Below, in pieces: positions 35,014 through 42,245 of a DNA stretch of 54,877 bases. Position numbers and translations under genes: made by a program. The stretch lies in contig JAXDII010000065.1 in NCBI GenBank assembly GCA_034664085.1, forward strand, positions 1-54,877, given 5' to 3'. Each line of letters begins with the position of its first letter. Positions within the stretch are counted from its first letter, which is position 1. The notes beneath the pieces are model-generated. The model ran no database searches, had not been told where the DNA came from, and saw nothing but the letters and a program-made list of their open reading frames with translations. This stretch comes from JACVRW01 sp034664085 (lineage in GTDB: Bacteria > Actinomycetota > Thermoleophilia > Solirubrobacterales > Thermoleophilaceae).

Positions 35014-36642
35014 TCAGGCGCGCAGCAGCCGCGGGCGCTTCGAGCGCCGCCGGTCCTTGAGCACCCGCTGCGCGGCGTTGTGCCCGCACGCGGCCATCAC
35101 GCCGCCGCCGGGGTGGGTGCCGGCGCCGCACAGGTAGAGGCCGTCCACGGGCGTGGCGTACTGAGCCAGCAGCGGCGAGGGCCGCATGAACGCCATCTGG
35201 TCGAGGCCCTGCTCGCCCTGGAAGATCGAGCCGTTCACGAGGCCGAAGATGCGCTCGAGGTCGGGCGGCGCCAGCACCTCGTAGTGGATCAGCGCGTCCA
35301 TCACGTTGGGCGCGTGCTGGGCCACGATGTCGAGGCAGCGCTCGGCGTAGGCCTCGCGCGCGCCCTCGGGCCAGTCCTGCTCGCGGTAGGGGCCGTACTG
35401 GGTGAACATCGTCATCACGGTGGTGCCGTCGTCGGTAAGCGACGGGTCGACGCTGCTCGGCACCTCCACCTCGACATAGGGCCCTTCGGCGGGGGTCCCG
35501 CGCACGGCGTCCTGCCAGGCGTGCTCGAGGTAGTCGAGCGAGGGGCAGAGGGCGAAGCTGGTGTGCAGCAGGCGCTGGGCGTCCTCGGCGGAGACGTGCT
35601 CGTAGCGCGGCGGCTCCGAGAGGATGCAGTTGATCTTCACCGACCCGCCGCGGCTGCGGTAGCGGCGCATGTCCTGCACGACCTCGTCGGGGAAGTGCTC
35701 GGCGCCGACCATGTCGAGCACGGTCGTGCGCGGGTGCGCTCCCGACACCACGAGCGGCGCCTGCAGCTGCTCGCCCGTGTCGAGCGTGACGCCGGTGGTG
35801 CGCCCGCCGCTCACGTCGATCGAGCGCACGCCGGCGCCGGTGCGGATCGTCGCCCCGGCCGCCTCGGCGCTGCGCGCGAGCGCCTGCGAGATGCCGCCCA
35901 TGCCGCCCTTCACGTGGCCCCACAGGCCGCTCACCCCGTTGAGCTCCCCGAGCGCGTGGTGCAGCAGGTTGTACGCCGTGCCGGGCGTGCGCGGGCCGGC
36001 CCAGACGCCGACCACGCCGGTCGAGGCGAACGAGCCCTTCAGCGCGTCGTTCTCGAACCACTCGTCCAGCAGGTCACCGACCGACATCGTCATCACGCGG
36101 AACAGCTCGTGCACCTCGCGCTGCTTGAGGCCGGCGGCGCGGCCCGCCTCGCGCAGCAGCGACAGGAGGTCGTCCGGGCGCTTGCTGCCGAGCGCGGGCG
36201 GCGGGCGCAGCATCAGCGGGCGCAGGAACTCGGCCAGGCGCTCGAGCAGCGCTTCGAACTCGGGGTAGGCCGCGGCGTCGCGCTGCGAGTGCGGCGCGAT
36301 CGAGGCCTGCGTGGCCTCCGCGTCGTTGAAGAAGAAGATCGGCTTGCCGCCGGGCGCCATCGTCGCGAACGCGGGATCCAGCGGGATCGGCTCGTAGCCG
36401 AAGCTGTGCAGGTTCAGGTCCCTGACGACCTTGGGCTGGAGCATGGAGACCACATACGAGGCGCGCGAGACGCGGTGCCCCGGCCAGACCTCCTCGGTCA
36501 CGCAGGCGCCCCCGACGATGTCGCGCCGCTCGGCCACGCACACGCGCAGCCCCGCGCGGGCGAGGTAGGCGGCGCAGGTCAGGCCGTTGTGGCCGGCGCC
36601 GACGACGATGGCGTCGTAGCCCGGACCGCCGTTCACGCTCAT
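35014..36642 (-). CDS. CrtI/PYROXD2-like FAD-dependent oxidoreductase
   Basis: 542 residues. N-terminal FAD fold AIVVGAGHNGLTCAAYLARAGL followed by ERRDIVGGA; C-terminal FAD contact LYLCGAGTHPGGGVMAACGHNAA. The family is related to phytoene desaturases, and its members beside amine and acid catabolic genes are uncharacterised. Start ATG 36642 overlaps the aminotransferase stop by ATGA, so the two are coupled in one leftward operon under the 38039-38068 promoter. It ends three bases from the convergent purU stop. It may oxidise the carbon skeleton after transamination, as an inference. Confidence 0.8.
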   Translation of the reverse strand: MSVNGGPGYDAIVVGAGHNGLTCAAYLARAGLRVCVAERRDIVGGACVTEEVWPGHRVSRASYVVSMLQPKVVRDLNLHSFGYEPIPLDPAFATMAPGGKPIFFFNDAEATQASIAPHSQRDAAAYPEFEALLERLAEFLRPLMLRPPPALGSKRPDDLLSLLREAGRAAGLKQREVHELFRVMTMSVGDLLDEWFENDALKGSFASTGVVGVWAGPRTPGTAYNLLHHALGELNGVSGLWGHVKGGMGGISQALARSAEAAGATIRTGAGVRSIDVSGGRTTGVTLDTGEQLQAPLVVSGAHPRTTVLDMVGAEHFPDEVVQDMRRYRSRGGSVKINCILSEPPRYEHVSAEDAQRLLHTSFALCPSLDYLEHAWQDAVRGTPAEGPYVEVEVPSSVDPSLTDDGTTVMTMFTQYGPYREQDWPEGAREAYAERCLDIVAQHAPNVMDALIHYEVLAPPDLERIFGLVNGSIFQGEQGLDQMAFMRPSPLLAQYATPVDGLYLCGAGTHPGGGVMAACGHNAAQRVLKDRRRSKRPRLLRA

Positions 36643-38030
36643 GCCGCCACCTTCATCCGGTCGCCCGCCTCCTCCAGCACCGCGCCCAGCGTGGACGCGA
36701 TGAAGTCGAACTCCTCGTCTCCCGCCACCAGCGGCGGGGAGATCTGGACGACCGGGTCGCCCCGGTCGTCCGCGCGGCAGATCAGGCCGCGCTCGAACAG
36801 CTGCGGGGAGACGAAGCCGCGCAGCAGCTCGTCGCACTCCGCGTCGTCGAAGCCGATGCGCGCGTGCTTGTCCTTGACCAGCTCGAGCGCGTAGAAGTAC
36901 CCGCAGCCGCGCAGGTCGCCGACGATCGGCAGCTCGAGAAGCTGCTCGAGCGCGGCCCTGAAGCGCGGCTCGCCCTCGCGCACCCGCTCCATGATCCGCT
37001 CGCGCTTCATGATCTCGACGTTCTTGAGCGCCACCGCCGCCTGCACGGGGTGGCCGCCGAAGGTCATGCCGTGCGCGTACATGGCGCCCGGCTGCTGGAA
37101 GGGCTCCATCACGCGCTCGCTGGCGATCAGCGCGCCGATCGCGGCGTAGGCGGAGGACAGCCCCTTCGCGGAGGTGATCAGGTCTGGCTGGATGCCGAAG
37201 CGCTCGGAGGCGAACCAGTGCCCGACGCGCCCGAACCCGGTGATCACCTCGTCGGCGCAGAGCAGGATGCCGTGCTCGTCGCACAGGGCGCGGACGCCCT
37301 CGAAGTAGCCGGCCGGGGGCATGAGGGAGCCGCCGGCGTTCTGCACCGGCTCCATGACGACCATCGCGACCGTGTCGGGGCCGGCCTGGTGGATCGTCGC
37401 CTCGAGCTCGTCGAGCAGGAAGGCGGTGAACTGCTCCTCGGTCTCGTCCTCGGGCCGGTGGTAGCGGTTCGTGTTGGAGACGTGCAGGGCATCGGGGACG
37501 AGCGGCTCGAACGGCGTGCGCAGCTCGGTGCAGCCGTTGATCGAGAGCGCGCCCATGGTGGTGCCGTGGTAGGCCACCCGGCGGGCGATCGCCTTCCAGC
37601 GCCGGTCGCCGCTGGCCGCGTGGTACTGGCGGGCGAGCTTCCAGGCGGCTTCGATCGCCTCCGAGCCGCCCGAGACGAAGAAGGCCCGGTTCAGGTCGTC
37701 CGGCGCCAGGTCGGCCAGCTCGGCCGCCAGTTCGATCGAGCGCGGGTGGGCGAAGGTCCAGTTGATGGCGAACGGCAGCTCGCGCATCTGCGCCGCCGCG
37801 GCCTCGCCCATCTCGGCGCCGTACCCGTAGCCGACGTTGACGCAGAAGAGGCCGGCCAGCGCGTCCAGGTAGCGCTTGCCGTTGGCGTCCTCGAGGTAGC
37901 AGCCGTCGCCGCGCACGATCACCTGGAGGTCGGCCGGGTCGGCGTAGCCGCCCATCTCCGTGAAGTGCAGCCAGAGGTGGTCGAGGGCGGTGCGCTGGAG
38001 ACCGTTGGCCGAGTGGTCTGGGCCGGCCAT
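36639..38030 (-). CDS. Class III PLP-dependent aminotransferase
   Basis: 463 residues, omega-amino/diamine transaminase type. Seen: GSEAIEAAWKLARQYH, the YHGTTMGALSING loop, Asp in DEVITGFGRVG for the pyridine nitrogen, and the PLP lysine in DLITSAKGLSSAY near residue 288. Relatives transfer the amino group of putrescine, beta-alanine or taurine to pyruvate or 2-oxoglutarate. The first gene of the operon, it lies next to the polyamine-type importer. ATG 38030 is nine bases from the predicted -10 box, so the mRNA may be nearly leaderless. Confidence 0.92.
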   Translation of the reverse strand: MAGPDHSANGLQRTALDHLWLHFTEMGGYADPADLQVIVRGDGCYLEDANGKRYLDALAGLFCVNVGYGYGAEMGEAAAAQMRELPFAINWTFAHPRSIELAAELADLAPDDLNRAFFVSGGSEAIEAAWKLARQYHAASGDRRWKAIARRVAYHGTTMGALSINGCTELRTPFEPLVPDALHVSNTNRYHRPEDETEEQFTAFLLDELEATIHQAGPDTVAMVVMEPVQNAGGSLMPPAGYFEGVRALCDEHGILLCADEVITGFGRVGHWFASERFGIQPDLITSAKGLSSAYAAIGALIASERVMEPFQQPGAMYAHGMTFGGHPVQAAVALKNVEIMKRERIMERVREGEPRFRAALEQLLELPIVGDLRGCGYFYALELVKDKHARIGFDDAECDELLRGFVSPQLFERGLICRADDRGDPVVQISPPLVAGDEEFDFIASTLGAVLEEAGDRMKVAA

Positions 38031-38038
38031 GCCGAGCC

Positions 38039-38068
38039 ACTATATCGTGCGACTGACTACAAAGTCAA
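38039..38068 (-). promoter_or_regulatory. Promoter/operator box 2 of the amine regulon
   Basis: Read leftward: -35 TTGACT (38063-38068), 18 bases, -10 TATAGT (38039-38044), a near-consensus sigma-70 promoter. The spacer and -35 carry TGACT-ACAA-AGTCA as a perfect dyad (38054-38067). Layout and sequence match box 1 at 27773-27802 in the same orientation. Confidence 0.75.
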
Positions 38069-38104
38069 AGCCCGCTCCGAGGCGGTTCGGTCTAGGCTGC
38101 CCGG

Positions 38105-39289
38105 ATGCCGATCCGGTCCGTTTCCGCCCTGGCTGTCGTCGCCGTCGCGATGGGAGCCGCCGCCGCGCCCGCCCCGGCGGCGGTGCCCGAGATCCATGCC
38201 CACCGCGGGGGCACGGTGCTGGACGGACGGCCAACGTTCGCCGAGGAGACGCTGCCCGCCTTTCGCCACGCGGCGCGCGACGGCTTCGTGCTGGAGGTGG
38301 ACGCGAAGCTGACCCGGGACGGGGTGCCCGTGGCCATCCACGACGCCACGCTGGACCGCACCACCACCTGCTCCGGCGAGGTGCGCGCACTGACCGCGGT
38401 GGCGCTGCGCGCGTGCCGGCCGGACGTGCTCGGCAGCCCCGGCGGCGGCCTGCCGACGCGGCGGGTGGCGCCGCGCGGGTCGATCCCCACGATCGCCGAG
38501 GTGCTCGAGCTGGCCCGCCTCACGGGGGCGAAGGTGAACCTCGAGATCAAGAACGTGCCCACCGACCCCGACTGGGACCCCACGCCGGCCTACGCCAACC
38601 GCGTCATGGACATCGTGCTGGGCGCCGGCCTGTCCCGCTCGCAGCTGCTGATCCAGAGCTTCATCCCGGCCAACCTCGACGTGGCCAGGCAGCGGCTGCC
38701 ACGAGTGCGCACGAGCCAGCTGTCGCTCGGCGGCGATCCCGCCGGGCTCGCGTTCGTGCGCGAGAGCGGCTACGACTGGTCCTCGCCGCAGTGGCCGGTC
38801 ACGCCGGCGTTCGTGCGCCAGGCGCACCGGCTCGGGCTCAGCGTGGCGCCGTACACGCTCAACACGCGCGCCCAGGTCCGCGCCGCCGGCCGGGCCGGGG
38901 TGGACGCGGTCATCACCGACGACCCGCTGATGGCCGCCCGCGCGCTCGGGCTGCGACCGGTGCGCGCGATGCGTGCCGGACTGCGCCGGCGCGCCGGCCG
39001 CATCGAGACGTCGGGCGCGCTGCGCCTCCCCGCGGCCGTCGGACGCCGCCGCGGCTGCCGCGGCGTGGTGACCCTGCGGCTGTTCGCGGCGAAGCGGACG
39101 GTGCGGACCGCCCGCGCGCGGCTGGGCCGAGATTGCCGCTTCCAGGTCTCCGTGCCGGTCCCGCGCGGGGCCCCCGCCCGGCTGCTCGCCACGGTCGCCT
39201 TCGCAGGCAACGGCGTGCTGCTGCCGCGAGTCATCGGGCCACGCGCCGCGCCGCGCGAAGGGCCGCTGGCCGTGCCACACGCCGGCTGA
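38105..39289 (+). CDS. Secreted glycerophosphodiester phosphodiesterase
   Basis: 394 residues with a signal peptide (VSALAVVAVAMGAAAAPAPAAV). GDPD TIM barrel: IHAHRGGT, the metal-binding LEVDAKLTRDGVPVAIHDATLDRTT in pieces, LEIKNV, and the C-terminal AGVDAVITDDP. It cleaves glycerophosphodiesters to glycerol-3-phosphate and alcohol outside the cell. A basic C-terminal extension of about 100 residues (Arg-rich, beta-like) follows the barrel and may bind wall or polyanion. The gene diverges from the aminotransferase; a TATATC at 38041-38046 might serve as its -10. Confidence 0.88.
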   Translation: MPIRSVSALAVVAVAMGAAAAPAPAAVPEIHAHRGGTVLDGRPTFAEETLPAFRHAARDGFVLEVDAKLTRDGVPVAIHDATLDRTTTCSGEVRALTAVALRACRPDVLGSPGGGLPTRRVAPRGSIPTIAEVLELARLTGAKVNLEIKNVPTDPDWDPTPAYANRVMDIVLGAGLSRSQLLIQSFIPANLDVARQRLPRVRTSQLSLGGDPAGLAFVRESGYDWSSPQWPVTPAFVRQAHRLGLSVAPYTLNTRAQVRAAGRAGVDAVITDDPLMAARALGLRPVRAMRAGLRRRAGRIETSGALRLPAAVGRRRGCRGVVTLRLFAAKRTVRTARARLGRDCRFQVSVPVPRGAPARLLATVAFAGNGVLLPRVIGPRAAPREGPLAVPHAG

Positions 39290-39318
39290 GCGTGGCGGTC
39301 CGGGGGCGCGAGCCCGGC

Positions 39319-39367
39319 GCGGTGGGCTGTGGTTTGGGTCATATGCGCGACGTTTGCCGCCCACCGC
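39319..39367 (+). repeat. Palindromic element, copy 2
   Basis: Outer arms GCGGTGGGC (39319-39327) and GCCCACCGC (39359-39367) are perfect inverted repeats; inner GGTTTG/CGTTTG parts match loosely. The core holds GTCATATGCGCGACG. Its minus strand reads RWAANVAHMTQTTAHR, the peptide found inside the fusion protein at 46912. A partial hairpin repeat (from 39297) abuts it. Confidence 0.8.
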
Positions 39368-39400
39368 CCCGCGGGCGCAAACCCCGACCGGCAGCAAACC

Positions 39401-39500
39401 GGCCAGGAATCAGCGGGGGTCCGGGGGCGCGAGCCCGGCGCGGCCAGCAAGCCGGCCAGCAATCAGCGGGGGTCCGGGGGCGCGAGCCCCGGGTGCCATC
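39401..39500 (+). repeat. Two GC-hairpin repeats
   Basis: Copies begin GGCCAGGAATCAGC at 39401 and GGCCAGCAATCAGC at 39453. Both hold GGGGGTCC and the GC-rich hairpin arm, the second ending GGGTGCCATC directly against palindromic copy 3. Same family as 16612-16793. Confidence 0.8.
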
Positions 39501-39548
39501 CACGTGGGCAGGAAACGACCGACTACAGGACGTTTGCTGCCCACCTGG
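39500..39548 (+). repeat. Palindromic element, copy 3
   Basis: The arms at 39500-39517 and 39531-39548 are inverted repeats matching at 16 of 18 positions (GTGGGCAGGAAACG against CGTTTGCTGCCCAC) across 13 bases. The best-preserved copy and closest to copy 1 at 16523. Confidence 0.8.
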
Positions 39549-39560
39549 CGCAAAGCGGCG

Positions 39561-39609
39561 GCGGCGGGCTGTGGTTTGCGTCATATGCGCGACGCTTGCA
39601 GCCCACCGC
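39561..39609 (+). repeat. Palindromic element, copy 4
   Basis: GCGGCGGGC faces GCCCACCGC, with the same GTCATATGCGCGACG core as copy 2. The copies 2 and 4 with flanking CCCCGCGGG look like a duplication. Minus strand reads RWAASVAHMTQTTARR. Confidence 0.75.
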
Positions 39610-39649
39610 CCCGCGGGAGCGCCCGCGGCCGCGAGCCCCCGAGGGGCCC

Positions 39650-39766
39650 GGCCAGGAATCAGCGGGGGCACGGGGCGCGGGCCTGCGCTCGCGCCGCAGC
39701 CGGCCGGCCAGGAATCAGCGGGGGCCCGGGGGCGCGAGCCCCCGGCTGCCATCACCGGCTGCCATC
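39650..39766 (+). repeat. Two GC-hairpin repeats abutting a gene 3' end
   Basis: Copies start GGCCAGGAATCAGC at 39650 and 39706. The second keeps the full CCGGGGGC/GCCCCCGG hairpin and runs into GGCTGCCATC; the stop codon of the leftward GT2 gene (39752-39754) lies inside it. These repeats plus the palindromes fill the 462-base gap from 39290 to 39751; no gene is seen in it. Confidence 0.8.
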
Positions 39767-40627
39767 GAGCGCGCGGCACGCGCGCTCCACGCTGGGCGGC
39801 ACCGGGCGCCGCTCACGCACCACCCACGGCACCCCGCGGGCGGCGGCGGCGAGCCCGCCGAGGCGGCGTTCGCGCAGCGCGGTGGCCGCCAGGCGCGTGG
39901 TGGTCGCAAGTGCGCCGGCCGGGCGGCGGCGCAGCCAGGCGACCCACAGGGCGTTGCGCAGCTGGGTGTCCGGGCGGCCCGCGCGTCCGTCGGTGAGCTG
40001 CGGGTGGTGGTGCGCCACGAGGGCGTCGAGGTAGGCGAGCTCCCAGCCGCCGGCGGCGAGATCGAGCGCCAGCAGCTCCTCCTCGCCGCCGACTCCGAAG
40101 CGCGGGTGGAACCCCCCGACCGAGAGGAACGCCGTCCGGCGCACCACGGCCCCGCACGCGAGGAAGCCCAGCACCGCGGGACCCGGCAGCCCGGCGCGGG
40201 CCGGCACCGCGCTGTGGCGCATCGCCTCGCAGACGGGGTCGAGCCGCCGGTCCGCCCCGACGAGGATGCGCCCCTGCACGAGCGCGAGCCTCGGGTGGTC
40301 CGCGAACGCGCCCTCCGCCCGGGCGAGCGCGCCCGGCTCCCACCAGGAGTCGTCGTCGCTGAAGGCCACGAGCGGCGTGTCGAGCGCCCGGACTCCGAGG
40401 GTGCGCGCCGCCGAGCCCGCGTTGCGCGCGAGCTCGATCACGCGCACGCCGGGGTGCCGGCGGGCGATCGCGGCCGGGGTGCCGTCGCTCGAGCCGTTGT
40501 CGACCACGACGGTGGGCGGGCGTTCGGGCAGCTCGGCGAGACGGTCGAGCGTGGCGAGGGCGCGCCGGCGCCGGTCGCGGGTGACCATCACGAGCCCGAC
40601 CGCCCCGGGGGGCGGGCCGCCCGTCAT
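39752..40627 (-). CDS. GT2 family glycosyltransferase, last gene of heptose operon
   Basis: 291 residues. GT-A fold: VGLVMVTRDRRRRALATLDRL, TVVVDNGSSDGT, and the metal-binding FSDDDSWWEPGAL (DxD-type), with GVGGEEELLALDLAAGG near the acceptor site. The start ATG 40627 overlaps the GT9 gene by ATGA; the longer open frame upstream lies within that gene. The last codons and the stop fall in a hairpin repeat, which may end the long operon transcript. The substrate sugar is unknown. Confidence 0.85.
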   Translation of the reverse strand: MTGGPPPGAVGLVMVTRDRRRRALATLDRLAELPERPPTVVVDNGSSDGTPAAIARRHPGVRVIELARNAGSAARTLGVRALDTPLVAFSDDDSWWEPGALARAEGAFADHPRLALVQGRILVGADRRLDPVCEAMRHSAVPARAGLPGPAVLGFLACGAVVRRTAFLSVGGFHPRFGVGGEEELLALDLAAGGWELAYLDALVAHHHPQLTDGRAGRPDTQLRNALWVAWLRRRPAGALATTTRLAATALRERRLGGLAAAARGVPWVVRERRPVPPSVERACRALDGSR

Positions 40628-41568
40628 CTGGGGTCGAGCTGCACCATGGCGTCGAGCACCTGGCCGACGCCGAGCTCGAGCAGCCCCGGGTCCGGCACGT
40701 CCGCGTGCGGATCGCCCACCTCCCCGGCCCAGAGCACGCGGTGCCGCGGGCAGCCCGGCGGCGGGCCCCACTCCGCTGGCGAGGTTGGCCCGAACAGCAG
40801 CAGCGAGGGGGTGCCGAACGCTGTGGCGAGGTGCGCGACGCCGGTGTCGCCGCACACCACCCGGCCCGCGGCGGCGACGGCGCGCGCGAGCGCGGCGAGG
40901 TCGGTCAGCCCGGCGAGCACCGAGTCAGGAGGCAGCCCCGCCGCCGCGGCCACCGCGCTCGCCAGCGGCCGCTCGGCGCGCGATCCGGTGATGACGACCC
41001 GCCGGCCGGCTGCCGCTTCGGCACGCGCGACGGCGGCGAAGTGCTGCGCGGGCCAGCGCCGGGCGGCGCTCGCGGCCCCGGGGTGGATCAGCGTCGCGCC
41101 CGCGGCCGCGCCCGGCGGAGGTCCGGAGGGCGGCTCTAGCAACAGGTCGGAGGGCTGCGCGTCGATGCCTGACTCGCGGAGCAGCCGGCACCAGCGCCGC
41201 ACCTCGTGCTCGTCGCGCCGCCAGATCGGGGAGCCGCGGCTCTCCGGGACGTCGGCGTGCTCGAACCAGATCGCGCGCCCCGGCTGGGCCGCCGCCAGCA
41301 CACGGTGGCTCTGCGGGCCGCGCCCGTGGAGGTTGACGCCCACGTCCGGCGCGCGCAGCTCGCGCGGCAGCCGGGCCAGCTCGCTGGCCGGCGCGAGCCG
41401 CCAGCCGGTCAGCCGGACGAGCGGCGCGAGCGGCGCGGGCGCGGCCAGCAGCAGGCGGTGAGCCGGGTAGGCGCGGGCGAGGGCGCGCAGGGCGGGCACG
41501 GCCGTGAGCAGGTCGCCCAGTCCGAGCGCCCGCAGAGCGACGACGGTCGGTGGTCCGCTCAGGGCCAC
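40624..41568 (-). CDS. GT9 family glycosyltransferase (ADP-heptosyltransferase type)
   Basis: 314 residues. GT9 layout: VALRALGLGDLLTAVPALRAL at the N-terminus (cf. R-x-G-x-GD of WaaC/WaaF), LIHPGAASAARRWPAQHFAAV, and the nucleotide end VVCGDTGVAHLATAFGTPSLLLFGPTSP. GT9 enzymes move heptose from ADP-heptose to a lipid or glycan acceptor. Overlaps the SDR gene by ten bases. ADP-heptose would come from the HldE/GmhA/GmhB proteins of the same operon. Confidence 0.87.
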   Translation of the reverse strand: MALSGPPTVVALRALGLGDLLTAVPALRALARAYPAHRLLLAAPAPLAPLVRLTGWRLAPASELARLPRELRAPDVGVNLHGRGPQSHRVLAAAQPGRAIWFEHADVPESRGSPIWRRDEHEVRRWCRLLRESGIDAQPSDLLLEPPSGPPPGAAAGATLIHPGAASAARRWPAQHFAAVARAEAAAGRRVVITGSRAERPLASAVAAAAGLPPDSVLAGLTDLAALARAVAAAGRVVCGDTGVAHLATAFGTPSLLLFGPTSPAEWGPPPGCPRHRVLWAGEVGDPHADVPDPGLLELGVGQVLDAMVQLDPR

Positions 41569-42245
41569 GACGGCTCGGTCGACGGGCAGACCACCAGCTC
41601 GCGCAGCTCGATGCCGTTGGGGCGGGTGAGGGCGAACAGGACCGTCTCGGCCACCCGCTCGGGCGGCGCCAGCGCGGCGTCGGGCGGCGGCTTGTACTGC
41701 TCATCGCGCCCGTCGAAGAAGGCGGTCTGCATGCCGCCGGGGACCAGGCAGGTCACCCCCACTCGCCCCGCCGTCTCCGCCGCCAGCGCGCGCGAGAAGC
41801 CGACCACCCCGAACTTGCTGGCGCAGTACGCGGTGGCGTCGCTGAGCGCGCGCAGCCCGAGCGTCGAGGCGACGGTCACCACGCGCCCCCGCGAGCGCTC
41901 CAGGTGCGGGAGCGCCGCGCGGATCACCGCGGCGGTGCCCAGGAGGTTGACGGCCACCACGCGCTCCCAGTCGTCGCCGGGAACGTCCTCGATGCGTCCG
42001 CAGGCGTCCACCCCCGCCGCGGTCACGACCGCGCTGATCCCTCCGCGCTGCTCGGCCACACGCTCGACGGCGGCCTCGGCCTCTCGGGTGCGCGAGAGGT
42101 CGACCGCCTCGAAGACGGCGCCGTTGGCGGGCGGGTTGACGTCGAGCACCACGGGGTCGCCGCCGCGCTCGTAGACGGCGTGGGCGACGGCGGCTCCGAG
42201 GCCGCTCGACCCGCCGGTGACGATCACTGTCCCAAGCTCAGACAC
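41559..42245 (-). CDS. Classical short-chain dehydrogenase/reductase
   Basis: 228 residues from GTG 42245. NAD(P) motif VTGGSSGLGAAVA, catalytic Ser region VVTVASTLG and Tyr-x3-Lys in AYCASKFG. Classical SDR size, too short for the extended-SDR epimerase HldD that would normally finish ADP-L-glycero-heptose. It may still oxidise, reduce or epimerise a sugar in this operon. Overlaps neighbours by 8 and 10 bases. Confidence 0.85.
   Translation of the reverse strand: MSELGTVIVTGGSSGLGAAVAHAVYERGGDPVVLDVNPPANGAVFEAVDLSRTREAEAAVERVAEQRGGISAVVTAAGVDACGRIEDVPGDDWERVVAVNLLGTAAVIRAALPHLERSRGRVVTVASTLGLRALSDATAYCASKFGVVGFSRALAAETAGRVGVTCLVPGGMQTAFFDGRDEQYKPPPDAALAPPERVAETVLFALTRPNGIELRELVVCPSTEPSWP

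Noticed and set aside
39401..39766. CRISPR-like array
   Set aside because: Repeats are long, hairpin-bearing, of unequal spacing and partly truncated, with no uniform spacers and no cas genes.
39329..41461. 710-residue rightward frame across the repeat cluster
   Set aside because: It reads through repeats and then antisense to GT2 and GT9; composition is not protein-like.
41559..42245. SDR as the missing HldD epimerase
   Set aside because: At 228 residues with a YxxxK in a classical-SDR setting it lacks the extra domain of the extended-SDR epimerase.
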